Shown here: positions 15,893-24,472 of the stretch, one piece after another | How the letters are laid out: every line of letters begins with the position of its first letter | How positions within the stretch are numbered: the stretch's first letter is position 1 | Source of the DNA: Verrucomicrobiaceae bacterium | GTDB lineage: Bacteria > Verrucomicrobiota > Verrucomicrobiia > Verrucomicrobiales > Verrucomicrobiaceae | Length of the DNA: 64,000 nt | Direction of reading: 5' to 3' | NCBI GenBank assembly: GCA_016795465.1 | Contig: JAEUHK010000126.1 | Span: forward strand, 186,001-250,000 | Translations under genes and position numbers: made by a program | Notes under the pieces: model-generated | What the model was told of the DNA's origin: nothing | What the model saw: the letters and a program-made list of their open reading frames with translations, nothing else | The model's database searches: none

Positions 15893-17642
15893 GGGTGAGT
15901 GACTGCGGATTGGGGGTGGGGAGGGTTGCATGGGCGCGGGTCAGGATGATGAACGTCGCGTCGTCCCGCACACGGGCGGACTCTTGAAAGACGCGATGCA
16001 TCTGCCGCAGACTATCGCGTGCCGCCCACGCATCCATCCCCGCAACTGAGGTGCCCCTTAGCCAAAAATGAAGCATTTCCCGGGTGATCTGTGTCTCCGA
16101 ACTGGAGCTGTCGCTGAGCCCGTCGGTATGCATGAGAATGTGGGTGATGCCTTTGAGATTGATCTCATGCTGCGCATACTCGTGCTCCTCGCTGACACCA
16201 AGCGGCGGTCCATCGGAGCCGATCTCCGCGACCTCGATGCCATCGGACATCAGCAGCGGTCCATGACCTGCGCCACAGGTGCGCAGCGTGAGGCTGTCCG
16301 CGCTTAGATAGGCGAGCTGCGCGGTGATGAACATGTCCGCGCGATCCAGCTCGGTGAAAAGACTGCGGCTGAGCTGGCGCATGAGCTTCGCTGGGTCGGC
16401 GGCGAGATCGAGATGCGAGTGGAGATTGCTCCGGAAGGCGGTGGCGAAGAGCGCGGCGGGCACACCTTTGCCCATCACATCCGCGATGACGAATAGACGG
16501 CCGCCATCGGCGAGCGAGATGCCATCGAGGAAGTCACCGCCGACCTCGCCGACGGAGGTGAGATGGCCTGCACTTTGCACCGCGGCACTTTGCGGCAGCT
16601 CGACAGGCAGCAGCGAGCGCTGGATGTCCGCGGCGATCTGCAGCTCGCGTTTGATGAGGCGCGAATGATTCGCCTCATCGCGACGGCGCAGCGTGTTCAG
16701 CAGCGTGCCGAGGAAGTCACCCAGGCTGCGCACGACATTGATCTCGGCGGCCTTCGGCTCCCAGTGCGCTTTGTTCACGCCAAAGGTGATCACACCGATC
16801 ACCTCGCCACCGCTCTCGAGCGGATGCGCCACGCCGCTGACGGCATGACTGCGTTGCGAGAGCGGATCAGCATGATGGAAGACGCTGCATCCATCGAAAC
16901 ACTGGTCCTGGCGCGAGATGCAGGCGCGTGACTCGACGAGGTGGGTGTTTCCCAGATCGAGAAAGGGCGTGACGAAGGAGGTGGCGGGCGAGACGGCGAT
17001 GCGCTCAAGCTGCGCACCATCCGGCGTGAGCATGCGCAGCGTGAGAAAGTCCGCGCCGGCGAGCTGGCGGAACTCTTCGAGCCAGTTCGCGGCGAGAGCC
17101 TCCGCGGAGATGTCACGCGCGGCATCCGCACCGAGGCGGAAGATGTTCGCGAGCATCTCGTAGCAGGCGGAAAGCTCGGTGGTCATGAGCTCCAGCGTGG
17201 CCTCCGAGGTATCGTGAGGCCGCGGTGGCGTGCGACGGCCGCGTTGCAGATGCAGCACGTTCTCGTTGCGGCCACGCAGGTAACTGGCGCGGTCCGTGAG
17301 AGACTCGATGATGAAAAGGCCGCGGCCGTTCTCGGACTCATCATCCTCGGGCAGCGCGGCTTTGTCAGGCCACTCAAAGCCCTCGCTGTAATCGGTGACA
17401 CGCACTTCCACGCCGGACATCGTGGTGGTGGCCTCGATGTTCAGCGGTCGCTCACTGCCGCTATGCACCACCGCATTGCCGGTGGCCTCGGCGAGCACCA
17501 GCTCCCAGTCCCGGCATTCATCCGCGGCGAGGTTTTGATGATCGAGCCAGGTCACGACCTCACGCACCGCCTCCCGGGCGGACTGGAGCGTGGCCTGGAA
17601 ATCGACGCGGACGCCGGCGCAGGACTGGCAGGTGGTGTGCAT
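15879..17642 (-). CDS. RsbW-like kinase / GAF / SpoIIE PP2C phosphatase, partner-switch regulator
   Basis: 587 residues. Residues about 10-130 form an anti-sigma-type HATPase with LVLAEATGNAVVHS, VTDYSEGFE and ENGRGLFIIESL. A GAF-like domain (about 185-330) contains several cysteines. Residues about 355-570 are a PP2C/SpoIIE phosphatase with VGGDFLDG, ADVMGKGVPAALF, HTDGLSDS and RDDATF. Kinase and phosphatase motifs both look intact, so one protein could phosphorylate and dephosphorylate the STAS protein encoded 12 bp upstream. No sigma factor is nearby, so the output is probably polysaccharide synthesis rather than transcription, as in the SypE/SypA pair; that is an inference. Confidence 0.9.
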   Translation of the reverse strand: MHTTCQSCAGVRVDFQATLQSAREAVREVVTWLDHQNLAADECRDWELVLAEATGNAVVHSGSERPLNIEATTTMSGVEVRVTDYSEGFEWPDKAALPEDDESENGRGLFIIESLTDRASYLRGRNENVLHLQRGRRTPPRPHDTSEATLELMTTELSACYEMLANIFRLGADAARDISAEALAANWLEEFRQLAGADFLTLRMLTPDGAQLERIAVSPATSFVTPFLDLGNTHLVESRACISRQDQCFDGCSVFHHADPLSQRSHAVSGVAHPLESGGEVIGVITFGVNKAHWEPKAAEINVVRSLGDFLGTLLNTLRRRDEANHSRLIKRELQIAADIQRSLLPVELPQSAAVQSAGHLTSVGEVGGDFLDGISLADGGRLFVIADVMGKGVPAALFATAFRSNLHSHLDLAADPAKLMRQLSRSLFTELDRADMFITAQLAYLSADSLTLRTCGAGHGPLLMSDGIEVAEIGSDGPPLGVSEEHEYAQHEINLKGITHILMHTDGLSDSSSSETQITREMLHFWLRGTSVAGMDAWAARDSLRQMHRVFQESARVRDDATFIILTRAHATLPTPNPQSLTHASR

Positions 17643-17654
17643 GCTCGAGACAGA

Positions 17655-17939
17655 TCAGGCGTGAACGATTTCAAACACGCGATGCAGACGTGTGAGCTCG
17701 ATGAGCTGCGTCACGGCCGCGGAGGGATTCAGGATCTTCAAAATGCCGCCCTGCGTGCGGAGCATCTTGTGCAGCGAGAGCAGGGCGCCGAGGCCGGAGC
17801 TGTCGATGAAGCGGGTCTTCGACAGATCGACGGAGGTCTCGGTGGCCTGGGGCGTGATGTCGCGGGCGACACGTTCTTTCCAGGCGCGGGCGGTGGAGGA
17901 GCAGAGCTCGGCGGGGGCGGTGATGGCGGGCGGGTTCAT
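17655..17939 (-). CDS. STAS-domain protein (anti-sigma-factor-antagonist / SypA-like)
   Basis: 94 residues from MNPPAITAPAEL; a longer frame upstream is rejected because it overlaps the preceding gene. The STAS core has FIDSSGLGALLSLHK, where one of Ser47/Ser48 is the usual phosphorylation site of SpoIIAA/RsbV proteins. It lies 5 bp after the nucleotidyltransferase-hexapeptide gene and 12 bp before the kinase/phosphatase. The expected role is a phospho-switch whose unphosphorylated form activates or releases a partner, perhaps an enzyme of this operon. Confidence 0.9.
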   Translation of the reverse strand: MNPPAITAPAELCSSTARAWKERVARDITPQATETSVDLSKTRFIDSSGLGALLSLHKMLRTQGGILKILNPSAAVTQLIELTRLHRVFEIVHA

Positions 17940-17944
17940 GGTCT

Positions 17945-19249
17945 TCAGGCTTGGCAGGTTTGGTTGATGTTGGGGGTGGAAGGCCCCGCGGCAGGGGAGT
18001 GGGTGCCGCGGAGGGCCAGAAAGCGTGGCAGGCAGCGCAGGAGGATGCGCAGGTTCATGCGGAAGGAGCGGCGCACACTGTAGCAAGCGGCATGCGCGAG
18101 AGCGGCCTCGGGGCCGTCGAGACCATCGTCCGCGGCATCGGCAAGCGAGAACACACCCGCAGGCGAGGCAAGCCAGAGCTGCTCAAACTCATCGCCAAGC
18201 TCGGCGGCCTCCGAGGCAGTGAGCGGGCGATTGCCGATCAAATGAAGATCACCGCGAAACACACGCCACAGCTCCGGCCAGCGGCTGAAGAGGCTCGTGG
18301 TGCCATTCAGCGTGTGCAGCGGCGTAGTGTGCGAGTAGCGATCCTGGCGGCCCTGCTGCGGCAGGATGGCCTGACGACGCGTGAAGGCGCTCTCACGCCA
18401 GATCCACTTCGCCCGCAGCGTGGCGAACAAGGCCAGCGGCGAGGTCATGAGCATCAGCAGAAGCGCAAAGAGACGCGTCGTCCATGCCGAAGGCGTCACG
18501 CCATGCTGCTGACGCTTCAGGCTGGCGAGCAGGAAGTCATCGGTGATCTCGACAAAGGACTCGAGACGCCAGTTTTCGAGTCCATCGCCCCACGCAAAGG
18601 AATGCGAGATCTCCGTCATCGCACCGACGTAGGTCTTTGGCCCGATCCAACTGCCACGCACGGTGGCCTGACGGTCGATGTAGGACGCCGCTTCAATGAT
18701 GGAGCCGCCCATGATGTGCGCATGCTCGCCAATGATGACACGCGGGCCAATCCACGCGGGCCCCTCGATCACCGCGGTGGGCGCGATGCGTGCCCGTGTG
18801 CTCACAAACACATCCGAGGCCAGACGACGCATGGTGAGGCGTGACTCGGGCTCCACATGATGGAACTTCCGCCGCATCACATCGTAAAGGCCTTCCGTGC
18901 TCTCCCACAGCGGCAGCTTGGGGCCATCTGGCAGTGTGTCCATCGTGAGGATGGCGGTTTGCTCATCGGTGGTGAAAAGCGTGCGTGCGGCCTCGATGCT
19001 GGGCTCACGCGGCACGGGGATGAGCGTGAGGCGCAGGCCCCAGCGGCTGCCATCGGCCGTGGCGCGGCGGATTTCGTCCGGGCGGTCCGCGACGAGCAGC
19101 GTCACCTCTTTGAAGCCATCCGCGGCGAGCTTTTCAAGCCACAGATCGAGCAGCTCACGGCCCATGAAGGGCATGAGGGCGAGCGGTTTCATGCGGCGGG
19201 CAAAGCCGGCGCACTCGCGATGGTCGGGCAGGATGAGGACGGCGTTCAT
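17945..19249 (-). CDS. Nucleotidyltransferase / left-handed beta-helix / degenerate sugar-phosphate transferase fusion
   Basis: 434 residues. Residues 1 to about 145 resemble a sugar nucleotidyltransferase (MNAVLILPDHRECAGFARRM, then LTMDTLPDGP). Residues about 150-235 are hexapeptide repeats (IAPTAVIEGPAWIGPRVIIG). A hydrophobic helix (about 262-285) leads into a segment alignable with the C-terminus of its neighbour at 19253-20008: VFRGDLHLIGNRPL matches VLRGDMSIVGPRPP. The KFRSM and DELPQ motifs of active polyprenyl-phosphate sugar transferases are missing, so this part is probably catalytically dead. A regulatory or scaffolding role beside the active transferase is possible. Confidence 0.75.
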   Translation of the reverse strand: MNAVLILPDHRECAGFARRMKPLALMPFMGRELLDLWLEKLAADGFKEVTLLVADRPDEIRRATADGSRWGLRLTLIPVPREPSIEAARTLFTTDEQTAILTMDTLPDGPKLPLWESTEGLYDVMRRKFHHVEPESRLTMRRLASDVFVSTRARIAPTAVIEGPAWIGPRVIIGEHAHIMGGSIIEAASYIDRQATVRGSWIGPKTYVGAMTEISHSFAWGDGLENWRLESFVEITDDFLLASLKRQQHGVTPSAWTTRLFALLLMLMTSPLALFATLRAKWIWRESAFTRRQAILPQQGRQDRYSHTTPLHTLNGTTSLFSRWPELWRVFRGDLHLIGNRPLTASEAAELGDEFEQLWLASPAGVFSLADAADDGLDGPEAALAHAACYSVRRSFRMNLRILLRCLPRFLALRGTHSPAAGPSTPNINQTCQA

Positions 19250-19252
19250 GGG

Positions 19253-20008
19253 TCACATGCCTTTGCCCAGCACGATGGCGGGGATGGTTTTCAAAAGGAT
19301 CCACAGGTCCCGGAGGAAGGACTGGCTCTCGATGTAGCGCACATCGAGCTGCACCTGCTCGTCGAAGTCGATGGAGTTGCGGTCGCCGATCTCCCACAAG
19401 CCGCCCTGACGTTCGCCCACCTGCCACAGGCAGGTGATGCCGGGCCGTGCATGCAGGCGACGACGGTCGCTCGGCGAATACAGCGCCACCTCACGCGGCA
19501 ACGGCGGACGCGGGCCCACGATGGACATGTCGCCGCGGAGCACGTTGATGAACTGCGGCAGCTCGTCGAGCGAGGTCTTGCGGATGAAGCGGCCGATGGG
19601 CGTCACACGCGGGTCGTCCTTCATCTTGAAGGTCACGCCTTGAGCCTTTTCGTTCTTCGCCAGCAATGCCGCGAGCTTTGCCTCCGCATCGACGCACATC
19701 GAGCGGAACTTCAGCATCTCAAAGCTGCGCCCCATGAGGCCGACACGCTTCTGCTTGAAGAAGACCGGGCCGCCATCGCGGCGGATGAGCAGCGCCACGA
19801 CGATGAACACGGGCGAGGCCATCAGCAGGCACACGAGGCTGATGACGATGTCAAAGAAGCGCTTCACCGCGTGCGTGCCATTCACCACGAAGAGCCAAGT
19901 CCAGCGCTTCAAACGCATGCCGAGGCGCATGCGCAGGCGGCCCAGGCGGCTCTGCGCCTGGAGGAGGCGGGCGGCTTGCTGCTCGGCGAGATGCGGTGCT
20001 TGTGTCAT
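19253..20008 (-). CDS. Initiating sugar-phosphate transferase (short polyprenyl-phosphate type)
   Basis: 251 residues. One membrane-inserted helix (about 47-75, VKRFFDIVISLVCLL) is followed by FKQKRVG, LKFRSM, SLDELPQFINVLRGDMS, IVGPRP and a C-terminal RPGITCLWQV. These are the complete signatures of the bacterial sugar transferase family, which moves hexose-1-phosphate from a UDP-sugar to undecaprenyl phosphate to start a repeat unit. It lacks the four N-terminal helices of the WbaP type. It is first in block C, with an operator-like palindrome 43 bp upstream and 3 bp between its stop and the degenerate relative. Confidence 0.92.
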   Translation of the reverse strand: MTQAPHLAEQQAARLLQAQSRLGRLRMRLGMRLKRWTWLFVVNGTHAVKRFFDIVISLVCLLMASPVFIVVALLIRRDGGPVFFKQKRVGLMGRSFEMLKFRSMCVDAEAKLAALLAKNEKAQGVTFKMKDDPRVTPIGRFIRKTSLDELPQFINVLRGDMSIVGPRPPLPREVALYSPSDRRRLHARPGITCLWQVGERQGGLWEIGDRNSIDFDEQVQLDVRYIESQSFLRDLWILLKTIPAIVLGKGM

Positions 20009-20044
20009 GTTCGTATGTTGATGACGGATTGTTCGTTGTAACTC

Positions 20045-20058
20045 CCCGCAGGTGTGGG
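20045..20058 (-). promoter_or_regulatory. Shared palindromic operator-like site 4
   Basis: The plus strand shows CCC-G-CAGGTG-T-GGG, a near-perfect inverted repeat centred 43 bp before the ATG of the initiating transferase. It is alone in a 68-bp gap between block D and block C. Confidence 0.65.
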
Positions 20059-20076
20059 GAAGTTCACTCGATGACC

Positions 20077-21321
20077 TTATGCGGTGGCGAGTTGCGAGGG
20101 CACGGCGAGGCTTGCGGAAGCCGGTGAATGCCGCGGCGCGGCATGCGCGGCCACTTCGGCAAACATCTGCTCCAGATCGCCGATGTAGCCGTCGAAGTCG
20201 TAACGCTCCGAAACGAGCTTCAGGCCGTTTTTGCCCATCTCGCGGGCTTTGGCCTTGTTTTGCAGCAGTTCATCCAAACGCTGCGCAAAGGCCGCCCGAT
20301 CCATCCACGGCACGAGATGGCCGTTGTGACCGTCAATGAGCCAGTCTTTGATGCCACCGGCATCGAAAGCCACGACGGGCAGGGCATAGCGCATGACTTC
20401 GAGACCGATGGTGGCGATGGGTTCCGGCCACACGCTGCTCAAAGCGACGACGCTGCACTCGCGGTAATAGGCTTTCAGTTCCTCCTGCGGGATGAAGCCC
20501 TTGAAATGCACGCGGTCACTCAGGCCGAGATCGCGGCTCAATTGCTCGCAGTAGGCCTTGTGATTGCCATCGCCGAGGATGATGCACTCAAACTTGCTCT
20601 TCACCTTCGCCAGCGACTGCAGCAGCACGTCCACGCCTTTGCCGCGGATGATCTGGCCGGCGTAGAGGATCAAATTGCGGTCGCTGAAGCTGCTGCGCAG
20701 CGTGGGATCACCCATGCGCGGCACCGGCGCGTGGATCTCGATGCGGTTTGCGTCGAAGCCATTGCGCAGCAATTCGTCACGCATGTAGGTGGTGACGACG
20801 ACCATGCGGTCAAAGCGGCGGTTCAGGGCGATCTCGCGCTTCTTCTGGCGGTAGCTCACCCATTTGAGCGGGAAGCCGCCGCTGTTGTTTTTCACGACGC
20901 AGGCACCACAGGCCGTGGCGCAGTAGAGCGAGGCGGCACGCGTGCAGATCTTGCGTGAGAAGTAGTGATACTTGTAGCTCCGCATGCAGTAGATGTCGTG
21001 GTCATGCACCATGCGCACGAGCGGCACATTGCTGTCCACGAGTGCTTGGATGACGTTCAAGTCCGCCATCTTGTGCACATACACGGCGTCAGGCCGGAAA
21101 CGCAGCAGCGCGTCCTTCGTCTGCGCGGCGGTGGTTTTGCCGGTCAGCGGAAACTGCTGCTGAAATACCTGCTTCCAGCCTTCCTCGTTCTTGCCGGTGC
21201 CGGGCCCGTGCAGGATGGCGATCTCGTGACCGCGTTTCGTGAGCTGCTCCGCGGTGATGAAGGCATTCGCTTCCGCCCCGGCGAGGGCTCCAAAGCGTTC
21301 GTGGACGTAAAGAAGTTTCAT
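20077..21321 (-). CDS. GT4 family glycosyltransferase
   Basis: A 414-residue GT-B enzyme starting MKLLYVHERFGALAGAEANA. The acceptor side has MVHDHDIYCMR followed by a run of cysteines (CTRAASLYCATACGACVV), a conserved layout in one GT4 subgroup. The donor site has PEPIATIGLEVMRYALPVV. It stands alone as block D, flanked by two operator-like sites, the one before its ATG being centred 47 bp upstream. Sugar specificity is unknown. Confidence 0.9.
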   Translation of the reverse strand: MKLLYVHERFGALAGAEANAFITAEQLTKRGHEIAILHGPGTGKNEEGWKQVFQQQFPLTGKTTAAQTKDALLRFRPDAVYVHKMADLNVIQALVDSNVPLVRMVHDHDIYCMRSYKYHYFSRKICTRAASLYCATACGACVVKNNSGGFPLKWVSYRQKKREIALNRRFDRMVVVTTYMRDELLRNGFDANRIEIHAPVPRMGDPTLRSSFSDRNLILYAGQIIRGKGVDVLLQSLAKVKSKFECIILGDGNHKAYCEQLSRDLGLSDRVHFKGFIPQEELKAYYRECSVVALSSVWPEPIATIGLEVMRYALPVVAFDAGGIKDWLIDGHNGHLVPWMDRAAFAQRLDELLQNKAKAREMGKNGLKLVSERYDFDGYIGDLEQMFAEVAAHAAPRHSPASASLAVPSQLATA

Positions 21322-21361
21322 GAGACCGGCAAGATGCGGTCATGCATGCCACGACGAAATC

Positions 21362-21375
21362 CCCGCAGGTGGGTG
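21362..21375 (-). promoter_or_regulatory. Shared palindromic operator-like site 5
   Basis: The plus strand shows CCC-G-CAGGTG-G-GTG, centred 47 bp before the glycosyltransferase ATG at 21321. It shares with site 3 the imperfect GTG outer half. It lies between the block D start and the REP-like element. Confidence 0.6.
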
Positions 21376-21411
21376 GAGCTTCACGCTTTGGCGGTGACAC
21401 CTGTCGCGACA

Positions 21412-21498
21412 GCGTTTTGGAGTGCGCCGGACCTCCGGCGCTTTCGAGCGTCTCCTGGTCCGCGAAAAGCTCCAGAGGGCTGGAGCACTCCAAAACGC
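21412..21498. repeat. 87-bp REP-like palindromic element
   Basis: Perfect 14-bp terminal inverted repeats (GCGTTTTGGAGTGC at 21412-21425 and its complement at 21485-21498) enclose two smaller hairpins: an 8-bp stem at 21424-21441 (GCGCCGGA with TCCGGCGC) and CTCCAG-AGGG-CTGGAG near the right end. It is intergenic, just after the hybrid kinase gene. The architecture is that of a REP or small non-autonomous palindromic element; it could also end transcription of block E. Only one copy is visible here. Confidence 0.7.
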
Positions 21499-21514
21499 AA
21501 AGCGTCCTTGAGCC

Positions 21515-24472
21515 TTACCGGGCAATCTTCGACAACTCCGGCGCGGCGGCCTCGAAGGCTTGTTTGATCTGCACGACGAGCGAGGACTGGTTTGTGCGGG
21601 CGTTTTGCTCGGCGAGCACTTCGAGGTCACGGCAGAGCGTGTGCAGGTAAGTGAGGCCAAACAGGCTGCTGCTGCCCTTCAAGGCATGCGCCACGCGTTG
21701 CAGCGAGGTTTGATCATTGCCTCCGGCGAGCTTTTCGAGTTCGAGAATGCGCTCGGGCGTGTCTTTGAGCCAGTTTTGAATCAGCTCGATGGTGTCCTCG
21801 CGGCTGAGTTCTTCGATCAATTGCCCGATGGCATCTTGCGAGGCTTGTTCATCCTCGGCGGACCACGTTGGCGCATCGGCTTCCTCTTTCGAGTCATCGA
21901 GCACGCGGACGCGTTGCAGGGCCTCGGTGAGGGCTTTGGCACGCAGCGGCTTCGAAACATAGTCATCCATGCCCGCGGCGAGGCAGCGCTCGCGTTCACC
22001 GGCCATCACATTCGCGGTCATGGCGATGATGCGGCAGCGCGGGCGTTTCCACGTCGCGCTGGCCTCGATCTCGCGGATGGTGCGTGTGGCCTCGTAGCCA
22101 TCCATGCGCGGCATGTGGCAGTCCATCAGCACCGCGTCATAAACACCGCTGGCAAAGCGATCGACAGCCTCCTCGCCATCGCGGGCCACCTCGGCAGGGT
22201 AACCATGCTTTTCGAGCATCATCATGGCCATGCGGGCATTCACCTCGTTGTCTTCCACGACGAGCAAACGTGGCTTGGTGGCATCGCCAGTCGTTTCAGG
22301 CGGGCTGATGGGCGCGGCTTCTTCAACCACGGGAGCGGGTTCGCCCTGAGCGATCTTCAACGGCAGATGGAACCAGAAGCGAGAGCCGGCAAAGCGTTCG
22401 CTTTCGACGCCGATGCAGCCGCCCATGAGCTCGACGAGGCGTTTGCAGATGGCGAGGCCGAGGCCGGTGCCGCCGAAGCGTCGCGTGGAGGAGCTGTCCA
22501 CTTGTGTGAAGGCCTGGAAGAGCTGCGCCTGCTGCTCGGGCGTCATGCCGATGCCGGTATCGGTGACGCTGATTTCGAGGTTCACGGGCCCGTCGATGGG
22601 CGAGGGAAGGCGTTTCACTTCAACGCGGATGCTGCCGTCATCGGTGAACTTGAGGCCGTTGCCCACGAGGTTCATCAAAATCTGCCGCAGGCGGCCCGGA
22701 TCGCCCATGAGCGTGGGCGGCACATCGGCACCGATGTGCGTGATGAGGTCGATTTCTCTCGCCGAGGCTTTGTGGCGCAGCAGATCGACCACGCCGCGCA
22801 CGACTTCATCCATGCGGAAGGCTTCCTCGACGAGTTCGAGCTTGCGGGCCTCGATCTTCGAGAAGTCGAGGATGTCATCAATGATCGTCATGAGCGACTC
22901 GCCGCTCTGACGCACGGCCTCGACCATCTCGCGCTGCTTGGCGTTCAGCTCGGTGTCGAGAAGCAGTGAGGACATGCCGATGATGCCATTCATCGGCGTG
23001 CGGATCTCATGACTCATCGTCGCGAGGAAGTCGCTCTTCGCACGGGAGGCGGTTTCGGCGGCTTCCTTGGCCTGGAGCAATTGATGCTCGGCGGCACGGC
23101 GCACGATGTACTGGCCCATTTGGTTGCCGATGCCCGCGAGAGCTTGCAGCAGCGCCTCATCGGGATCGAGGATCTCATGACTGAAGAGTTCGATGGCACC
23201 GATCGTGTCACCACCGGCGATGATGGGAAAGGCGAGGGCTCCATGCAGCCCGCAGGAGGCCGCTGCCTGCGCACGCGCGAAAAGATCGGTCTGCGAGGCA
23301 AAGTCGCGATACCACTGGGCACGGCCGGTTTCCCACACGAGGCCGGGCAGGCCCTTGCCGGAGGCGAAGGTGAGATCGCGGCTTTGCTGGGCGAAGGGCT
23401 TGATGTCGCGCGAGGGATCATGCCAGATCTCGGCGAGGCGCATCTCGGTGAAGGCAGGATCGACCATCCACATGCCGCCAGCGGTCCAGCCGAGCTTCGT
23501 GCAGATCATTTGAATCACCTTCGCGGCGGCCTGGCGCATCGTGTCCGCCTCCGCGAGGATGCGGCTGGCGGAGAACTGCATCGCACGGCGTTGTTCATCG
23601 AGGCGGCGCTGCGTGATGTCGCTCTCGATGGCCATGAAGTTCACCACCTTGCCGCTTTCATCGTGCATGGGCTGCACTTCGAGAGCCACCCAGTATTTGC
23701 GGCCGGTGCGGTGGTAGTTCTGGATCTCCGTGCGGAAGCTCTTCAGCTCAGAAAGACACTTTGCCATGTAGGCGATGGTCACCGGATCGGTGTCGGGACC
23801 TTGAAGAAAAGAGCCGGGCTTTTTGCCGATCACCTCTTCCGGTTGCCAGCCAGTGATGCGGGTGAAACCTTCATTCACCCATTCGATGCAGCCCTGCGCA
23901 TCGGTGACGATCACCGCATTGTCTGTGCGAGCGGCCACGAGGGCGAGCTTGCGCGACTGCGACTCTTGCGCCCGAAGCTGGGCACGCTGCTCTGTGAGGC
24001 GTTTGTTGAGCTTTTGCAGGTCATCAGTGGCCATGCGCTGTGTTTGCAGCACCTGGAGCAGATCGAGCGTCTGGTCGTGGATGGCGAAATCGCTCATCGT
24101 GAGGCCATACTGGTCCACCTGCTCCGGATCACTCAACCAAGGGCTGCCGAGCATCACGCCGCGCACCGGTTCATCGATGAGGATGATCTGCCCACGGAGC
24201 ATGCGGTGCGTGTGAAGGTCTTCGAGAAGGAAGAGGCGGTCGGTGTTCATCGCCGCCATCGCATGATTGAACTCGCCTTCGGGCCGCTTGGAGACAAACA
24301 CGTCCTGCAATCTGGCGCCGACGCAGGCCTGCGGGCAGAACTTGGGTAATGAAGGGCCTGTCTCCAGGATCACGCCGTGCTCATCCCACACGAAGTAGAA
24401 GGGGAACGCACGGAGAAACTCCCGCGTGGGGAGGCTGCTGATCACACTGGAGCTGTCAGCGCGGAGCTTCAT
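21515..24472 (-). CDS. H-NOX-associated hybrid histidine kinase (HNOBA-PAS-GAF-HisKA-HATPase-REC-Hpt)
   Basis: 985 residues, no membrane helices. Residues 1 to about 165 are a heme-NO-binding-associated (HNOBA) domain ending in a signalling helix. PAS (about 176-290), GAF (about 305-455), HisKA with SHEIRTPMNGIIGM (about 485), HATPase with NGLKFTDDG and GGTGLGLAICKR, a receiver with VLMDCHMPRMDG (about 784) and a C-terminal Hpt with VAHALKGSSS (about 928) follow. All phosphorelay residues are present. The start overlaps the H-NOX stop as ATGA, so the heme sensor almost certainly acts on this kinase. The receiver-only gene at 15506-15892 is one possible downstream partner. Confidence 0.93.
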   Translation of the reverse strand: MKLRADSSSVISSLPTREFLRAFPFYFVWDEHGVILETGPSLPKFCPQACVGARLQDVFVSKRPEGEFNHAMAAMNTDRLFLLEDLHTHRMLRGQIILIDEPVRGVMLGSPWLSDPEQVDQYGLTMSDFAIHDQTLDLLQVLQTQRMATDDLQKLNKRLTEQRAQLRAQESQSRKLALVAARTDNAVIVTDAQGCIEWVNEGFTRITGWQPEEVIGKKPGSFLQGPDTDPVTIAYMAKCLSELKSFRTEIQNYHRTGRKYWVALEVQPMHDESGKVVNFMAIESDITQRRLDEQRRAMQFSASRILAEADTMRQAAAKVIQMICTKLGWTAGGMWMVDPAFTEMRLAEIWHDPSRDIKPFAQQSRDLTFASGKGLPGLVWETGRAQWYRDFASQTDLFARAQAAASCGLHGALAFPIIAGGDTIGAIELFSHEILDPDEALLQALAGIGNQMGQYIVRRAAEHQLLQAKEAAETASRAKSDFLATMSHEIRTPMNGIIGMSSLLLDTELNAKQREMVEAVRQSGESLMTIIDDILDFSKIEARKLELVEEAFRMDEVVRGVVDLLRHKASAREIDLITHIGADVPPTLMGDPGRLRQILMNLVGNGLKFTDDGSIRVEVKRLPSPIDGPVNLEISVTDTGIGMTPEQQAQLFQAFTQVDSSSTRRFGGTGLGLAICKRLVELMGGCIGVESERFAGSRFWFHLPLKIAQGEPAPVVEEAAPISPPETTGDATKPRLLVVEDNEVNARMAMMMLEKHGYPAEVARDGEEAVDRFASGVYDAVLMDCHMPRMDGYEATRTIREIEASATWKRPRCRIIAMTANVMAGERERCLAAGMDDYVSKPLRAKALTEALQRVRVLDDSKEEADAPTWSAEDEQASQDAIGQLIEELSREDTIELIQNWLKDTPERILELEKLAGGNDQTSLQRVAHALKGSSSLFGLTYLHTLCRDLEVLAEQNARTNQSSLVVQIKQAFEAAAPELSKIAR

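Noticed and set aside
16040..16053. Additional partial match to the operator, CCC-G-CAACTG-A-GGT
   Set aside because: It lies deep inside the PP2C coding region, about 150 bp from the nearest downstream start, and one outer half is imperfect, so chance is more likely.
15879..17939. Partner switch acting on a sigma factor for a general stress response
   Set aside because: No sigma or anti-sigma gene is present in the window, and the genes are embedded in a polysaccharide operon; a SypE/SypA-like role fits better, although a distant sigma factor cannot be excluded.
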